A DNA stretch of 64,000 nt from Gordonia gummivorans (GCF_022513585.1 NZ_JAKWBF010000016.1:48176-112175); one strand, 5' to 3'. Counted from the first letter of the stretch, positions 8,138 to 18,250 are shown. Notes: a model not told the origin generated them from the sequence alone. Numbers and translations: made by a program.

Positions 8138-11100
8138 GTGTTCGACAAAGTTCTGGTTGCCAACCGCGGCGAAATCGCCATCCGCGCTTTTCGTGCGGCC
8201 TACGAGTTGGGTGCGCGCACGGTCGCGATCTTCCCGTATGAGGATCGTAACTCGGTGCATCGTCTGAAAGCGGACGAGTCGTATCAGATTGGGACGCCCG
8301 GACATCCGGTGCGCGCGTATCTGTCGGTCGACGAGGTCGTGGGTGCGGCGCAGCGGTGCGGTGCGGACGCGATCTACCCCGGTTACGGATTCCTGTCGGA
8401 GAACCAGGGCCTGGCGGCGGCGTGTGCGGCGGCCGGGATCACCTTCGTCGGGCCGTCGGCGGATGTGCTGGAGCTGACCGGTAACAAGGCGACCGCGGTT
8501 GCGGCTGCGAAGGCAGCGGGCCTGCCGGTGCTGGCGTCCTCGGAGCCGTCGTCGGACATCGACGAGCTGGTCGCATTCGCCGAGCAGATGCAGTTTCCCG
8601 TCTTCGTGAAGGCCGTCGCGGGTGGTGGCGGTCGCGGGATGCGGCAGGTGGAGCGCATCGAGGATCTGGCCGAGTCGATCGCGGCGGCGTCACGGGAGGC
8701 CGACGCCGCGTTCGGCGACCCGACGGTGTTCCTGGAGCAGGCGGTGGTCAATCCCCGCCACATCGAGGTGCAGATCCTGGCCGACACCCAGGGCAACGTG
8801 ATCCACCTGTTCGAGCGGGATTGTTCGGTGCAGCGTCGCCATCAGAAGGTGATCGAGCTGGCGCCCGCGCCGAACCTGTCCGAGGAGTTGCGGGAGAAGA
8901 TCTGCGCGGACGCGGTCGCTTTCGCCAAGCACATCGGCTACTCGTGCGCGGGCACTGTCGAATTCCTGCTCGATGAACAAGGCAGGCATGTGTTCATCGA
9001 GATGAATCCGCGTATTCAGGTGGAGCACACGGTGACCGAGGAGATCACCGACGTGGATCTGGTGGGTTCGCAGTTGCGGATCGCGTCGGGGGAGTCGCTG
9101 GCCGATCTCGGTCTGTCACAGGACAAGCTGCAGATCCGAGGCGCCGCGCTGCAGTGCCGGATCACCACCGAGGATCCGGCGAACGACTTCCGGCCCGACG
9201 TCGGACGTATCACCGCCTACCGGTCTCCGGGTGGTGCGGGTGTGCGCCTGGACGGCGGTGCTGTCCTGGGGGCCGAGGTCAGTGGCCACTTCGACTCGAT
9301 GCTGGTCAAGTTGACCTGTCGCGGAAGGGATTTCGCGACCGCAGTGCGACGGGCACGACGCGCGGTGGCGGAATTCCGCATTCGCGGCGTCTCGACCAAC
9401 ATCCCGTTCCTGCAGGCCGTGCTCGACGACCCGGATTTCCAGGCCGGCAAGGTGACGACGTCGTTCATTCCCGAACGACCGTGGCTGTTGACGTCGCGCA
9501 GCTCGGCCGATCGTGGCACCAAGATCCTCACGTATCTCGCCGACGTCACCGTCAACAAGCCGCACGGCGAACGCCCGACCACCGTCTACCCGCGCGACAA
9601 ACTCCCCAAGATCGACAAGTCGGTGCTCGCGAACCCGCCGGCCGGGTCCAAACAGCGACTCGACGAACTGGGTCCAGAGGGATTCGCCACGGACCTTCGC
9701 GCCCGCGAGGCATTGGGTATCACCGACACCACCTTCCGCGACGCGCACCAGTCGTTGCTGGCGACCCGCGTGCGGACCAGTGGTTTGGTGACGGTCGCGC
9801 CTTACATCGCAGCGACGACGCCACAGTTGCTGTCGATCGAATGCTGGGGTGGCGCCACCTACGACGTGGCGTTGCGGTTCCTCAAGGAAGACCCGTGGGA
9901 TCGGCTTGCCCAGCTGCGTGAGGCGATCCCGAACATCTGCCTGCAGATGCTGCTCCGCGGTGCCAACACGGTTGGCTACACCCCGTACCCCCGCGAGGTG
10001 ACCACCGCGTTCGTTGCCGAGGCCACCGAGGTCGGCATCGACATCTTCCGGATCTTCGACGCGCTCAACAACATCGAGCAGATGCGTCCGGCGATCGACG
10101 CGGTCCGCGAGACCGGCACCGCGGTCGCCGAGGTCGCCATGAGCTACACCGGTGATCTCGCCAACCCGGACGAGGATCTCTACACCCTCGACTACTACCT
10201 CCGGCTCGCGGAGCAGATCGTCGACGCCGGTGCGCATGTGCTGGCGATCAAGGACATGGCCGGTCTGCTGCGGGCGCCTGCCGCGACCAAGCTGGTGTCG
10301 GCATTGGTCAAGGAATTCGAGCTACCCGTCCACGTGCACACCCACGACACCCCCGGTGGTCAGCTCGCGACCTACATGGCTGCGTGGGAGGCGGGTGCGT
10401 CGGCGGTCGACGGTGCGTCCGCGGCTCTGGCCGGCACCACATCGCAGCCGGCGTTGTCGGCGATTGTCGCGGCGACGGCGCACACCGAACGCGACAGTGG
10501 CGTCGACCTGCAGGCCGTCTGTGACCTGGAACCGTATTGGGAGGCGCTGCGCAAGGTGTACGCGCCGTTCGAGTCGGGGCTTCCGGCTCCGACCGGGCGC
10601 GTGTACACCCACGAGATTCCCGGCGGACAGTTGTCGAATCTGCGGCAGCAGGCCATCGCACTGGGCTTGGGTAACCGGTTCGAGGCGGTCGAGGAGGCCT
10701 ACGCCGCAGCCGACCGACTGCTGGGCCGGCTGATCAAGGTGACCCCGTCGTCGAAGGTCGTCGGTGATCTGGCGCTGGCGATGGTCGGACGTGGGATCAC
10801 CGCGTCGGAGTTCGCCGCCGATCCCTCTTCCTTCGACATCCCGGACTCGGTGATCGGTTTCCTGCGTGGCGAACTCGGCGACCCAGCCGGCGGCTGGCCC
10901 GAACCATTGCGCACCCTGGCGCTCAAGGGCCGGGCCGAACCGCAGCCCACCGTCGAGTTGTCCGCGGAGGATTCCGCCGTGCTCGACAAAGCCGGCCGCG
11001 ACCGCCAGGTCACGCTCAACCGGCTCCTGTTCCCCGGTCCGACAAAGGAATTCGAAGACCACTTCGAGAGCTACGGCGACACCTCACGACTGTCGGCCAA

Positions 11101-11527
11101 CCAGTTCTTCTACGGCCTGCGCTACGGCGACGAACACCGCGTCGTCCTCGAACCCGGTGTCGACCTGCTCATCGGCCTCGAAGCCATCAGCGACCCCGAC
11201 GAGAAGGGTATGCGCACCGTGATGTGCGTGCTCAACGGGCAACTGCGGCCGGTGCAGGTGCGTGACCGATCCATCGACTCCGCCGTCGAGGCTGCCGAGA
11301 AGGCCGATCGTGGCAACCCGCATCACATCGGTGCACCGTTCGCCGGGGTCGTGTCCATCTCGGTCGACGTCGGCGACGAGGTGGTTGCCGGAGCCGCCAT
11401 CGGCACCATCGAGGCCATGAAGATGGAAGCCACCATCACTGCCCCCATCGGCGGCAAGGTCGCGCGTGTCGCCGTCGGACCGGTCACCTCGGTGGCGCCC
11501 GGGGACTTGCTCATCGAGATCGGCTGA
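8138..11527 (+). CDS. pyc: Pyruvate carboxylase
   Basis: ATP- and biotin-dependent carboxylation of pyruvate to oxaloacetate. The 1129-residue single-chain enzyme has three parts in order. The biotin carboxylase (about 1-460) has KAVAGGGGRGM for ATP, EMNPRIQVEHTVTEE, and QRRHQKVIELAPAP. The carboxyltransferase (about 540-840) has DTTFRDAHQSLLATR and the metal site HVHTHDTPGG. The C-terminal biotinyl domain has EAMKMEATI, the biotin lysine being about residue 1095. The start chosen is GTG 8138 (VFDKVLVANRGEIA), which has GAGAGAG five bases upstream and matches the usual N-terminus. An in-frame ATG at 8123 is the alternative. Next to prpDBC it would convert the pyruvate released there into oxaloacetate, the PrpC co-substrate. 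Confidence 0.97.
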   Translation: MFDKVLVANRGEIAIRAFRAAYELGARTVAIFPYEDRNSVHRLKADESYQIGTPGHPVRAYLSVDEVVGAAQRCGADAIYPGYGFLSENQGLAAACAAAGITFVGPSADVLELTGNKATAVAAAKAAGLPVLASSEPSSDIDELVAFAEQMQFPVFVKAVAGGGGRGMRQVERIEDLAESIAAASREADAAFGDPTVFLEQAVVNPRHIEVQILADTQGNVIHLFERDCSVQRRHQKVIELAPAPNLSEELREKICADAVAFAKHIGYSCAGTVEFLLDEQGRHVFIEMNPRIQVEHTVTEEITDVDLVGSQLRIASGESLADLGLSQDKLQIRGAALQCRITTEDPANDFRPDVGRITAYRSPGGAGVRLDGGAVLGAEVSGHFDSMLVKLTCRGRDFATAVRRARRAVAEFRIRGVSTNIPFLQAVLDDPDFQAGKVTTSFIPERPWLLTSRSSADRGTKILTYLADVTVNKPHGERPTTVYPRDKLPKIDKSVLANPPAGSKQRLDELGPEGFATDLRAREALGITDTTFRDAHQSLLATRVRTSGLVTVAPYIAATTPQLLSIECWGGATYDVALRFLKEDPWDRLAQLREAIPNICLQMLLRGANTVGYTPYPREVTTAFVAEATEVGIDIFRIFDALNNIEQMRPAIDAVRETGTAVAEVAMSYTGDLANPDEDLYTLDYYLRLAEQIVDAGAHVLAIKDMAGLLRAPAATKLVSALVKEFELPVHVHTHDTPGGQLATYMAAWEAGASAVDGASAALAGTTSQPALSAIVAATAHTERDSGVDLQAVCDLEPYWEALRKVYAPFESGLPAPTGRVYTHEIPGGQLSNLRQQAIALGLGNRFEAVEEAYAAADRLLGRLIKVTPSSKVVGDLALAMVGRGITASEFAADPSSFDIPDSVIGFLRGELGDPAGGWPEPLRTLALKGRAEPQPTVELSAEDSAVLDKAGRDRQVTLNRLLFPGPTKEFEDHFESYGDTSRLSANQFFYGLRYGDEHRVVLEPGVDLLIGLEAISDPDEKGMRTVMCVLNGQLRPVQVRDRSIDSAVEAAEKADRGNPHHIGAPFAGVVSISVDVGDEVVAGAAIGTIEAMKMEATITAPIGGKVARVAVGPVTSVAPGDLLIEIG

Positions 11528-11566
11528 GAAGCAAGCGCTTTCGCCCTTCTTGTGACCGGTCTCTAC

Positions 11567-11668
11567 CGCTCCCTGAGGTGCGAGGAGCGATAGCGACGAG
11601 CCTCGAAGGGCCTGGCGACGTATCTCACCAGGCCCTTCGAGGCTCGCAAGCTCGCACCTCAGGGAGCG
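11567..11668. repeat. Nested inverted repeat, dispersed family A copy 1 (possible bidirectional terminator)
   Basis: Two perfect inverted repeats are nested. The outer 18-bp arms are 11567-11584 and 11651-11668 (CGCTCCCTGAGGTGCGAG and its complement). The inner 19-bp arms are 11597-11615 and 11628-11646 around a 12-base loop. It lies between the convergent pyc and hydroxylase genes. Partial arms (CACCTCAGGGAGCGG type) recur at 11709-11724 and 11756-11770. Related copies are at 18299-18462 and 32843-32956. Confidence 0.9.
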
Positions 11669-11776
11669 GAGCGGGATTCCGCAACGCGGGGAGCGGATTT
11701 GGGGATTCGCACCTCAGGGAGCGGGGGGAGGGGTAGCGCTCCTTTCACCTCACCTCAGCTCAGGGAGCGGCGAAAC

Positions 11777-13390
11777 TCAGTTGCCGAAGTAGCTGACGTC
11801 GTCGTTGCCGATGAGGTCGGGGACCGTCCAGCCGTCGAGGTCGTACTCGGACAGGCACTGCTCGGCGAGACCCTTCATCTGCTCGACGCCGCCGCGGTTC
11901 TGGGCGGCGAACAGCAACTCGGCCTTGACGTTCTCGTGGTTGCCGGAGTAGTTGCGCTCGTACAGCTCGTGCCGGCCACCGAACTCGGAGCCGATCGAAT
12001 CCCACAGCGCCTTCATGACTTTCACGCGATCGACGGCGGTGATGCCGTTGGAGCCGCGCACATACTTGTCCAGGTACGGCCGCACGGTGGGGCTCTTGAA
12101 GTCGGCCGCGCTCGAGGGCAGGTAGATCAGGCCCGACGCGACGTCCTGCTCGATGATCTCCTTGATGCGCGGGTAGCCCTGCATCATGAACATGCGGTAG
12201 GTGAGCCCGTACTCGAGGCGCGGGATCACGGTGTCGCCGATCCACGGCTCGGGGTTGTGGGCCATTGCGTCGGTGAGCGTCCAGAACAGGTTGCGCCAGC
12301 CGATGACCTCGCCGACGCGCGTCTGGACGCCGCGGAAGCCGCCCGAGCCGGTGCAGTCGAGGGCCTTCATCAGCAGGCCGGCGATGAAGTCGAGCTTCAC
12401 GGCAAGGCGGGTGCAGCCCTGGAACGTGAAGCGCGGCAAGAAGCCTGACTGCGGGAAGAACGCGTTGATGCGGTCGACGTCGCCGTACATGAAGACGTTC
12501 TCCCACGGCACCAGGACCTTGTCGAAGACGAAGATGGTGTCGTTCTCGTCCATCCGGCTCGAGAGCGGATAGTCGAATGGGCTGCCCATCACCGCGGCCT
12601 GCTCGGTGTAGGAGCTGCGGCAGATCAGCTTGATACCGGGAGCGTCCATCGGCACCGTGCAGATCAGGGCGAATTCCTTCTTCTTGATCGGCAGACCGTA
12701 GTGGGCGATGAAGTTGTAGTTGGTGATGGCCGAACCGGTGGCGACGACCTTGGCGCCGGAGACGACGAGGCCGGCGTCGGTCTCCTTCTCGACCTTCATG
12801 AACACGTCGCCCACCTCGTCGGGCGGGAGCTGACGGTCCACCGGCGGATTGATGATGGCGTGATTCCAGTACAGGACTTTCTCCTGCGACTCGCGGTACC
12901 AGCGTTCCGCGTTGGCCTCGAACGGTGCGTAGAGGTCCTTGTTGGCGTGCAGAGTGCCCAGGAAGCTGGCCTTGTAGTCGGGGGAGCGGCCCATCCAGCC
13001 GTAGGTCATGCGCGCCCACTCGGCGATGGCGTCGCGCTCCTTGATGAGGTCTTCCGAACTGGTCGACGCCTTGAAGAACGGCATGGTGACGCCGCCGTTG
13101 CCGGTGTCGGTGGGTGCGGTCACCTTGTCCTTGGTCTCCGGGTCGTGCATCGAGTCGTAGAGCCGGGCGGTCATCCGGATCGGATTGCGGAACGCGGGAT
13201 GGGTGGTGACATCCTTGACTCGCTCGCCGTGCAGCCAGATCTCGCGACCGTCGCGCAGGGACTCGATGTACTCGTCGCCGGTCATGGGGCGCGAGGCGAA
13301 GTTCTGCTTCTTGTTGGCCTCCGCGTCGGCAGCCGGATTGGTCTGTGGTGCTGCGGTCTGTGAGTCGGTGGGGCGCTCGATGGTCGTCAT
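11777..13390 (-). CDS. Two-component flavin-dependent aromatic hydroxylase, oxygenase subunit (HpaB / phenol hydroxylase PheA1 type)
   Basis: A 537-residue FADH2-dependent monooxygenase of the 4-hydroxyphenylacetate 3-monooxygenase/HpaB family, which adds an ortho hydroxyl to a phenolic ring using reduced flavin from a partner. Family signs are [19 protein letters not shown] at the N-terminus, [12 protein letters not shown] and [11 protein letters not shown]. The start is ATG 13390 ([10 protein letters not shown]) with AAGAGGT upstream. The partner reductase is encoded just upstream on the same strand and an AraC-type regulator is divergent. This arrangement is known for the Rhodococcus phenol hydroxylase PheA1-PheA2-PheR, so phenol or a substituted phenol is the likely substrate. 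4-Nitrophenol or 4-hydroxyphenylacetate cannot be excluded. No ring-cleavage gene is in view. Confidence 0.88.
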   Translation of the reverse strand: MTTIERPTDSQTAAPQTNPAADAEANKKQNFASRPMTGDEYIESLRDGREIWLHGERVKDVTTHPAFRNPIRMTARLYDSMHDPETKDKVTAPTDTGNGGVTMPFFKASTSSEDLIKERDAIAEWARMTYGWMGRSPDYKASFLGTLHANKDLYAPFEANAERWYRESQEKVLYWNHAIINPPVDRQLPPDEVGDVFMKVEKETDAGLVVSGAKVVATGSAITNYNFIAHYGLPIKKKEFALICTVPMDAPGIKLICRSSYTEQAAVMGSPFDYPLSSRMDENDTIFVFDKVLVPWENVFMYGDVDRINAFFPQSGFLPRFTFQGCTRLAVKLDFIAGLLMKALDCTGSGGFRGVQTRVGEVIGWRNLFWTLTDAMAHNPEPWIGDTVIPRLEYGLTYRMFMMQGYPRIKEIIEQDVASGLIYLPSSAADFKSPTVRPYLDKYVRGSNGITAVDRVKVMKALWDSIGSEFGGRHELYERNYSGNHENVKAELLFAAQNRGGVEQMKGLAEQCLSEYDLDGWTVPDLIGNDDVSYFGN

Positions 13391-13461
13391 GATTGATACC
13401 TCTTTCTGATCGATTGATCGTGACTGTCGATGAATCGCGTTCGTGTGGAACGGTTTTGTGG

Positions 13462-14028
13462 TCAGGCGGGCTGGTCGAGGGTGCGCCGGAACGGTGTGAA
13501 GTCGGTGGTCGAGTCGAACCACCCGGAGTGCGGATCGTCGGCGCACAGGGTCCACAGCGAGTTGACGGTGGGTTCGCCGAGATCATGGAAAGTGCTGCGG
13601 TAGTAGAGAAGCGGGGACTTTCCGCTGGCTTCGGCGTCGACAATCTCGCCGATGAAGATGATGTGGTCGCCGCCGTCATAGCTGCGCCACGGAACGCAGC
13701 TGATGGTGGCGGCCGCGTCGCACAGAACAGGCGCGGTCGGTCCCTGTGCCCACACCGGACCGGGGGTGGCCGGGCGGCCGGCGAAGTGCATCGCGATGTC
13801 GAGCTGATCGGCGGCGAGGATGTTCACCGCGAATGGCTTGTCTTCTAAGTAGCTGCACGCCTTGGATTTTCGGGTGAGCGTGACTTGGCACAGCCGCGGC
13901 TCGAGTGAGACTGCGGTGAACGCTGTCACCGTTGCGCCGTGTGGCTCGCCGTCTGCGTTCGCGCAGGTGATGACCGTGACGCCGCTGGCGAACTGGCCGA
14001 AGACATTCTGTAGCGTCTTGCGTTCCAT
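13462..14028 (-). CDS. Flavin reductase partner of the aromatic hydroxylase
   Basis: A 188-residue NAD(P)H:flavin oxidoreductase of the HpaC/PheA2 flavin-reductase-like family. The N-terminal [13 protein letters not shown] is the family's flavin-binding start, followed by [14 protein letters not shown] and the later [12 protein letters not shown]. It would supply reduced flavin by diffusion to the oxygenase encoded 71 bp downstream. The start is ATG 14028 with AGGAGAGGT just upstream. It is first in the minus-strand operon, divergent from the AraC-family gene across 120 bp. The supply role is inferred from family and pairing. Confidence 0.88.
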   Translation of the reverse strand: MERKTLQNVFGQFASGVTVITCANADGEPHGATVTAFTAVSLEPRLCQVTLTRKSKACSYLEDKPFAVNILAADQLDIAMHFAGRPATPGPVWAQGPTAPVLCDAAATISCVPWRSYDGGDHIIFIGEIVDAEASGKSPLLYYRSTFHDLGEPTVNSLWTLCADDPHSGWFDSTTDFTPFRRTLDQPA

Positions 14029-14148
14029 GTGACCTCTCCTTCCGATGAGGCAGAATGTGAGGTAGAACATAAATCGACCGCAGCCCGTCTTCGATCCGCC
14101 GAACGCGATGGGGATCCGGAATGCGCGGTGAGGTCGTGAGGAGTTGTC

Positions 14149-15093
14149 ATGAGCCTGGTCGAGCGGCTTCGTATACCGGGTGATGCGGAGTGGGAAGCGG
14201 CCTCGGCGGCTGTGTCCGACGCGTACTTTCCACACGAACTGAGTCCTCGGGAAACGGGCAGCACGGCGATCGACGCCGACGTCGCGGTGACCGTCGTCGG
14301 GCCCCTGAGAATCGCGCGGATCGGATGGGGCGCCGAAGTGGCCATCCACTCCGACCATCCCGGCGCCTACGGCATCAATGTGCCCCTCGACGGGGTGCTC
14401 GAGACCAGCGTCGCCGGGAGCACGGTGGTCTCGACCAGCGGCTCGGCCACCATCAATCCGCCCGATACTCCGGCGGAGATCACCCGTTGGTCGAGCACGT
14501 GCACCATTCTCGGGGTCAAGATCGACCGCGATTTCCTGCAGCACGAGGTCTGTCGCGTGACAGGTGGACCCGATGCGCGTCTGCCCGACCAGCTTGATCT
14601 GCACTCGCCCGAAGGGGCGAGCTGGTTTCGGCTCGTCCAGTCGATCGCGGGTCAGCCCGACGACGACCCGCTGTTGGCCAATCCGCTTGTGGCGCAACAA
14701 CTCGCCGCGTCGCTGACGGACGCATTTCTACTCGCGACGCTCACCGACGATCCGTCGGACCACAAGACCCTGCAACCTCGCATCGTCACGCGCGTGCTCG
14801 ACGCTCTGCGCGCGGATCCGTCCCGCGCCTGGTCGGCGGCCGACATGGCCGAGATCGCGGGAGTCAGTGTGCGCCGCCTGCAGGAAGGCTTCCGCGAGTA
14901 CGTGGGCCGCACGCCGCGCGAATGCCTCGTCGAAATCCGGCTGGCCGCGGTGCACCACGACCTGGCGTCCGGGGTCGAGTCGTCGGTGACGGACGTGGCG
15001 ATGCGGTGGGGATTCACCCACACCGGACGGTTCGCGGCGGCCTTCCGGCGCAAGTACGGGGTGGCGCCGTCGCATGTCCTGCGCGATCGATGA
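14149..15093 (+). CDS. AraC-family transcriptional activator
   Basis: A 314-residue regulator. Residues 1 to about 190 form a cupin-like sensing region of the AraC-binding type (DHPGAYGINVPLDGVLE). The C-terminal 100 residues are the double helix-turn-helix: AWSAADMAEIAGVSVRRLQ, then SSVTDVAMRWGFTHTGRFAAAFRRKYG, the latter a classic AraC signature. The start at ATG 14149 follows GTGAGGAG. Being divergent from the hydroxylase-reductase pair, it is the probable activator responding to the phenolic substrate, as PheR does in Rhodococcus; this is inferred from position. It ends at a perfect hairpin shared with metE. Confidence 0.88.
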   Translation: MSLVERLRIPGDAEWEAASAAVSDAYFPHELSPRETGSTAIDADVAVTVVGPLRIARIGWGAEVAIHSDHPGAYGINVPLDGVLETSVAGSTVVSTSGSATINPPDTPAEITRWSSTCTILGVKIDRDFLQHEVCRVTGGPDARLPDQLDLHSPEGASWFRLVQSIAGQPDDDPLLANPLVAQQLAASLTDAFLLATLTDDPSDHKTLQPRIVTRVLDALRADPSRAWSAADMAEIAGVSVRRLQEGFREYVGRTPRECLVEIRLAAVHHDLASGVESSVTDVAMRWGFTHTGRFAAAFRRKYGVAPSHVLRDR

Positions 15094-15104
15094 GGTGCAC
15101 ACAC

Positions 15105-15150
15105 AGAACTACCACGTACACACGAGATCCCGTGTGTACGTGGTAGTTCT
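15105..15150. terminator. Perfect 20-bp stem hairpin between convergent AraC gene and metE
   Basis: The arm at 15105-15124 (AGAACTACCACGTACACACG) is the exact complement of 15131-15150, leaving a 6-base loop. It starts 12 bases after one stop codon and lies 12 bases from the other, so it probably terminates both transcripts. Confidence 0.75.
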
Positions 15151-15161
15151 CGGTGTGCGTA

Positions 15162-17453
15162 TCAGACGAGCTGCTCGCGCATGGTCTGCGCGGCGGCGAC
15201 CATGTTGGTGAGCGACTCGATCACTTCTTCGTTGCCACGGGTCTTGAGCCCGCAGTCCGGGTTGACCCACAGGCGCCGCGCGTCGACGGCCTTCAGGGCG
15301 GCCGCCAGCGACTCCTCGATCTCGCCGGTGCCGGGGACGCGCGGCGAGTGGATGTCGTAGACACCCGGTCCGACCGCATTGGAGAAGCCGACCTTGTTGA
15401 GGTCGTCGAGCACCTCCATGTGCGAGCGGGCAGCCTCGATCGAGGTGACGTCGGCGTCGAGCGCCGCGATCGCCCCGATGACCTCGCCGAACTCCGAATA
15501 GCACAGGTGGGTGTGCACCTGGGTGGTGTCGGCGACGCCCGACGTGGACAGCCGGAAAGCGGTGACGGCCCAGTCCAGGTAGGCGGGCTTGTCGGCGTCA
15601 CGCAGCGGCAGCAACTCGCGTAGCGCCGGTTCGTCGACCTGGATGATGCCGACGCCTGCCTTCTCGAGGTCGACGGTCTCGTCGCGAATCGCGAACGCGA
15701 TCTGATTCGCCGACTCCGATAGCGGCTGATCGTCGCGGACGAACGACCACGCCAGGATGGTGACCGGCCCGGTGAGCATGCCCTTGACCGGCTTGGCGGT
15801 CAGCGACTGCGCGTAGGTGATCCAGTCGACGGTCATCGGCGTCGGACGGCGGACATCGCCGTACAGGATCGGCGGACGCACGCAGCGGGTGCCGTACGAC
15901 TGCACCCAGCCGTTCTGGGTGGCGAAGAATCCGTCGAGCTGCTCGGCGAAGTACTGCACCATGTCGTTGCGCTCGGGTTCGCCGTGCACCAGCACGTCGA
16001 GACCGATCTTCTCCTGCAGTGCAACCACATCGGCCACCTCGGCCTGCATGCGGCGTTCGTACTCCGCCTCATCGATCTCGCCCTTGCGCAGCGCGGCCCG
16101 AGCCAATCGGATGGCCGAGGTCTGCGGGTAGGAGCCGATCGTGGTGGTGGGCAGCGGAGGCAGACCCAGCTGCTCGTATTGCTGCTCCAGCCGGGCGGCG
16201 GCCTCACCGCGGGTGATGTCGGCCGACGTCACGGCCTCCAGCCGGGCGCGGACCGCCGGGTCGTGCAGCCGGTCATCGGTCTCGCGGGTGGCCAGCGCGC
16301 GCCGGCTCTCGTCGAACGCTGCTGCCTCGCTGTCGCGACCGTCGCGCACTGCGTGTGCCAGCGCCGCGACCTCGCGATACTTCTCCGACGCGAAGGCCAG
16401 CCAACCGCGCAGATTGTCGTCGAGCGCATCCTCGGCGTCGAGGGTGTAGGGCACATGCAGAGTGGAGCACGACGTGGAGACCGCAAGGTTGCCGACCGAC
16501 CCGAGGATGGAACCGAGGGTTCCCAAGGCCTTGTCCAGGTCGGTGCGCCAGATGTTGCGCCCGTTGACGACACCTGCGACGACCAGCTTGTCGGCGAGCT
16601 CGGGGACGGCGGCGACGGAGTCGACGCTGCCCTCCACGAGATCGACGGCGATGCCCTCGACACCGGTGCGGGCGAGTTCGCCGAGCGCGCTGCCCGGGTC
16701 GCCGAAGTAGGTGGCGACGAGGATCGCCGGCCGGCGCGAGACCCCGGCGAGGCGTTGGTATACAGCACCGGCGAGTTGCGGCAGGCCCTCGACGGCGTCG
16801 GTGACCAGCGCGGGCTCGTCGAACTGCACCCATTCGACGCCGGCGTCGACCAAATGGTCGAGGAGCTCGAAGTAGGCGGGCAGGACGTCGTCGATGCGTG
16901 TGATCGGGTGAGCGGCGCCGTCGACCGCCTTGGCCAGCGCAAGGAACGTGACCGGTCCGACGATCACCGGCCGGGCAGCGACGCCCAGGCCGTGGGCCTG
17001 CGCGATCTCGGCGAGAACCTTCTCGGGGCGCAACCGGAACGTCGTCGAGTCGGAGATCTCCGGCACCAGGTAGTGGTAGTTGGTGTCGAACCACTTGGTC
17101 ATCTCCAGCGGAGTGACGTCGGCGTTGCCGCGTGCGGCGGCGAAGTAGCGGTCGAGCGGATCGTCGATGCCGGCCACGCGCGGCGGCAGTGCGTCGAGCA
17201 TGGCGGCGGTGTCGAGCATCTGGTCGTAGTACGAGAACGCGTTGACCGGGATCGAGTCCAGCCCGGCGTCGGCGAGTTCCTGCCAGGTCTGACGACGAAG
17301 ATCGGCGGCGACCTTGTCGAGGTCGGTGGCCGAGACGCGTCCGGCCCAGTAGCCCTCGACAGCGCGCTTGAGCTCCCGACGGGGCCCGATCCGGGGTGTA
17401 CCCAGGACAGTTGTGGTGAACCGGCGAGCCGGTGATTTCCCAGAGGTTGACAT
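15162..17453 (-). CDS. metE: Cobalamin-independent methionine synthase (MetE)
   Basis: Transfers a methyl group from 5-methyltetrahydropteroyltriglutamate to homocysteine, the last step of methionine synthesis, without B12. The 763-residue length is typical. The N-terminal half begins [17 protein letters not shown]. The C-terminal catalytic half has [22 protein letters not shown] and [10 protein letters not shown], with zinc ligands in [10 protein letters not shown] and the late cysteine of NPDCGLKTR. The start is ATG 17453 ([11 protein letters not shown]). A cobalamin riboswitch lies in the leader, so expression should fall when B12 is available, presumably because a MetH encoded elsewhere takes over. 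Confidence 0.97.
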   Translation of the reverse strand: MSTSGKSPARRFTTTVLGTPRIGPRRELKRAVEGYWAGRVSATDLDKVAADLRRQTWQELADAGLDSIPVNAFSYYDQMLDTAAMLDALPPRVAGIDDPLDRYFAAARGNADVTPLEMTKWFDTNYHYLVPEISDSTTFRLRPEKVLAEIAQAHGLGVAARPVIVGPVTFLALAKAVDGAAHPITRIDDVLPAYFELLDHLVDAGVEWVQFDEPALVTDAVEGLPQLAGAVYQRLAGVSRRPAILVATYFGDPGSALGELARTGVEGIAVDLVEGSVDSVAAVPELADKLVVAGVVNGRNIWRTDLDKALGTLGSILGSVGNLAVSTSCSTLHVPYTLDAEDALDDNLRGWLAFASEKYREVAALAHAVRDGRDSEAAAFDESRRALATRETDDRLHDPAVRARLEAVTSADITRGEAAARLEQQYEQLGLPPLPTTTIGSYPQTSAIRLARAALRKGEIDEAEYERRMQAEVADVVALQEKIGLDVLVHGEPERNDMVQYFAEQLDGFFATQNGWVQSYGTRCVRPPILYGDVRRPTPMTVDWITYAQSLTAKPVKGMLTGPVTILAWSFVRDDQPLSESANQIAFAIRDETVDLEKAGVGIIQVDEPALRELLPLRDADKPAYLDWAVTAFRLSTSGVADTTQVHTHLCYSEFGEVIGAIAALDADVTSIEAARSHMEVLDDLNKVGFSNAVGPGVYDIHSPRVPGTGEIEESLAAALKAVDARRLWVNPDCGLKTRGNEEVIESLTNMVAAAQTMREQLV

Positions 17454-17597
17454 GGAAATGCTTCTCCTGCAAACGATGTGGATGGTCCACCGCCGGCAGG
17501 GAGGGTCGACAAGCCCCATCGCGCACGGCACTGCCACAGCACGATTCGTCTTCTTCGACCAGCGCCCATTCCACGAGGCGGTGAGCCACCGGACGCG

Positions 17598-17810
17598 GCG
17601 CGTCCGGTACCGCTGGCAGGTCTTCGGACTCGTCGGCGGGCGCGGCAGAAGGTCTCTGCTGCGCGGTCCTACTGGCCGTCGCTTCCCAGACCCGTGGTCC
17701 AGTGCTTGTGACGGCGGTCGTTCCGACATACCGCTGCGGGACAGTTCCGGATTCTCACCGGATTCCCTCTCACCCGTCCCGTGTGGGACAGGTTCGACGC
17801 CGAACGCGGG
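17598..17810 (-). promoter_or_regulatory. Cobalamin riboswitch upstream of metE
   Basis: On the minus strand the leader shows the usual cobalamin-riboswitch landmarks in order. These are GGGTGAGAGGGAATCCGGTG, then GAATCCGGAACTGTCCCGCAGC, interrupted here as GAATCCGG and CTGTCCCGCAGC, then CCAGTAGGACCGC, and finally GTCCGAAGACCTGCC near 17615-17632. Boundaries are approximate. It lies about 145 bases before the metE start and in the right orientation. Confidence 0.9.
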
Positions 17811-17993
17811 AGCAGGGGCTCCATAGTCAACCCGGTCGGCGAACCAGTTGCGTGTGCCAGGCTACCGTCCAGCTCAGTCCTGGCCAAAGGGGAGTGTGGA
17901 CGCCGATTAAGCGGGGACGCCCATCGTGTGGCAGGATAGATCGGCGCGCCTCAGTTGAGGTGCGTCTGCATAAAGAGAGAAGTAAACAGCATC

Positions 17994-18200
17994 ATGGCTC
18001 AAGGAACCGTCAAGTGGTTCAACAGCGAAAAGGGCTTCGGCTTCATCGCTCCGGACAACAGCACCGATGGTGACGTTTTCGTTCACTACTCGGCCATCCA
18101 GGGCGGCGGATACCGCAGCCTTGACGAGGCAGAGCGCGTCGAGTTCGAGGTGGAGCAGGGTCCCAAGGGTCCCCAGGCGACCTCGGTCACCAAGCTCTGA
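17994..18200 (+). CDS. cspA: Cold-shock protein (CspA family)
   Basis: A 68-residue single-domain cold-shock protein that binds single-stranded nucleic acid and acts as an RNA chaperone. Both RNA-binding motifs are intact: KGFGFI (RNP1) and VFVHYSAI (RNP2). The ending [13 protein letters not shown] is typical of actinobacterial CspA. The start is ATG 17994 ([14 protein letters not shown]), after the purine-rich AAAGAGAGAAGTAAA leader. It is monocistronic, divergent from metE, and followed by a terminator hairpin. Confidence 0.97.
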   Translation: MAQGTVKWFNSEKGFGFIAPDNSTDGDVFVHYSAIQGGGYRSLDEAERVEFEVEQGPKGPQATSVTKL

Positions 18201-18213
18201 CACCGACTTAACA

Positions 18214-18250
18214 ACGACGCCGTCCGGATTTTCCGGGCGGCGTCGCTGTT
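18214..18250 (+). terminator. Terminator after cspA
   Basis: CGACGCCGTCCGG pairs with CCGGGCGGCGTCG with one non-Watson-Crick position around a 5-base loop (ATTTT). It is followed by the T-rich TGTTGTTGT and starts about 14 bases after the stop. Confidence 0.7.

Noticed and set aside
11567..11668. Palindrome taken as insertion-sequence ends
   Set aside because: No transposase, no target duplication and no gene between the arms; dispersed copies fit a small repeat family better.
15109..15504. Minus-strand reading of 131 residues ending in the hairpin region
   Set aside because: It is an alternative frame of metE and its tail is simply the translated 20-bp stem of the terminator.
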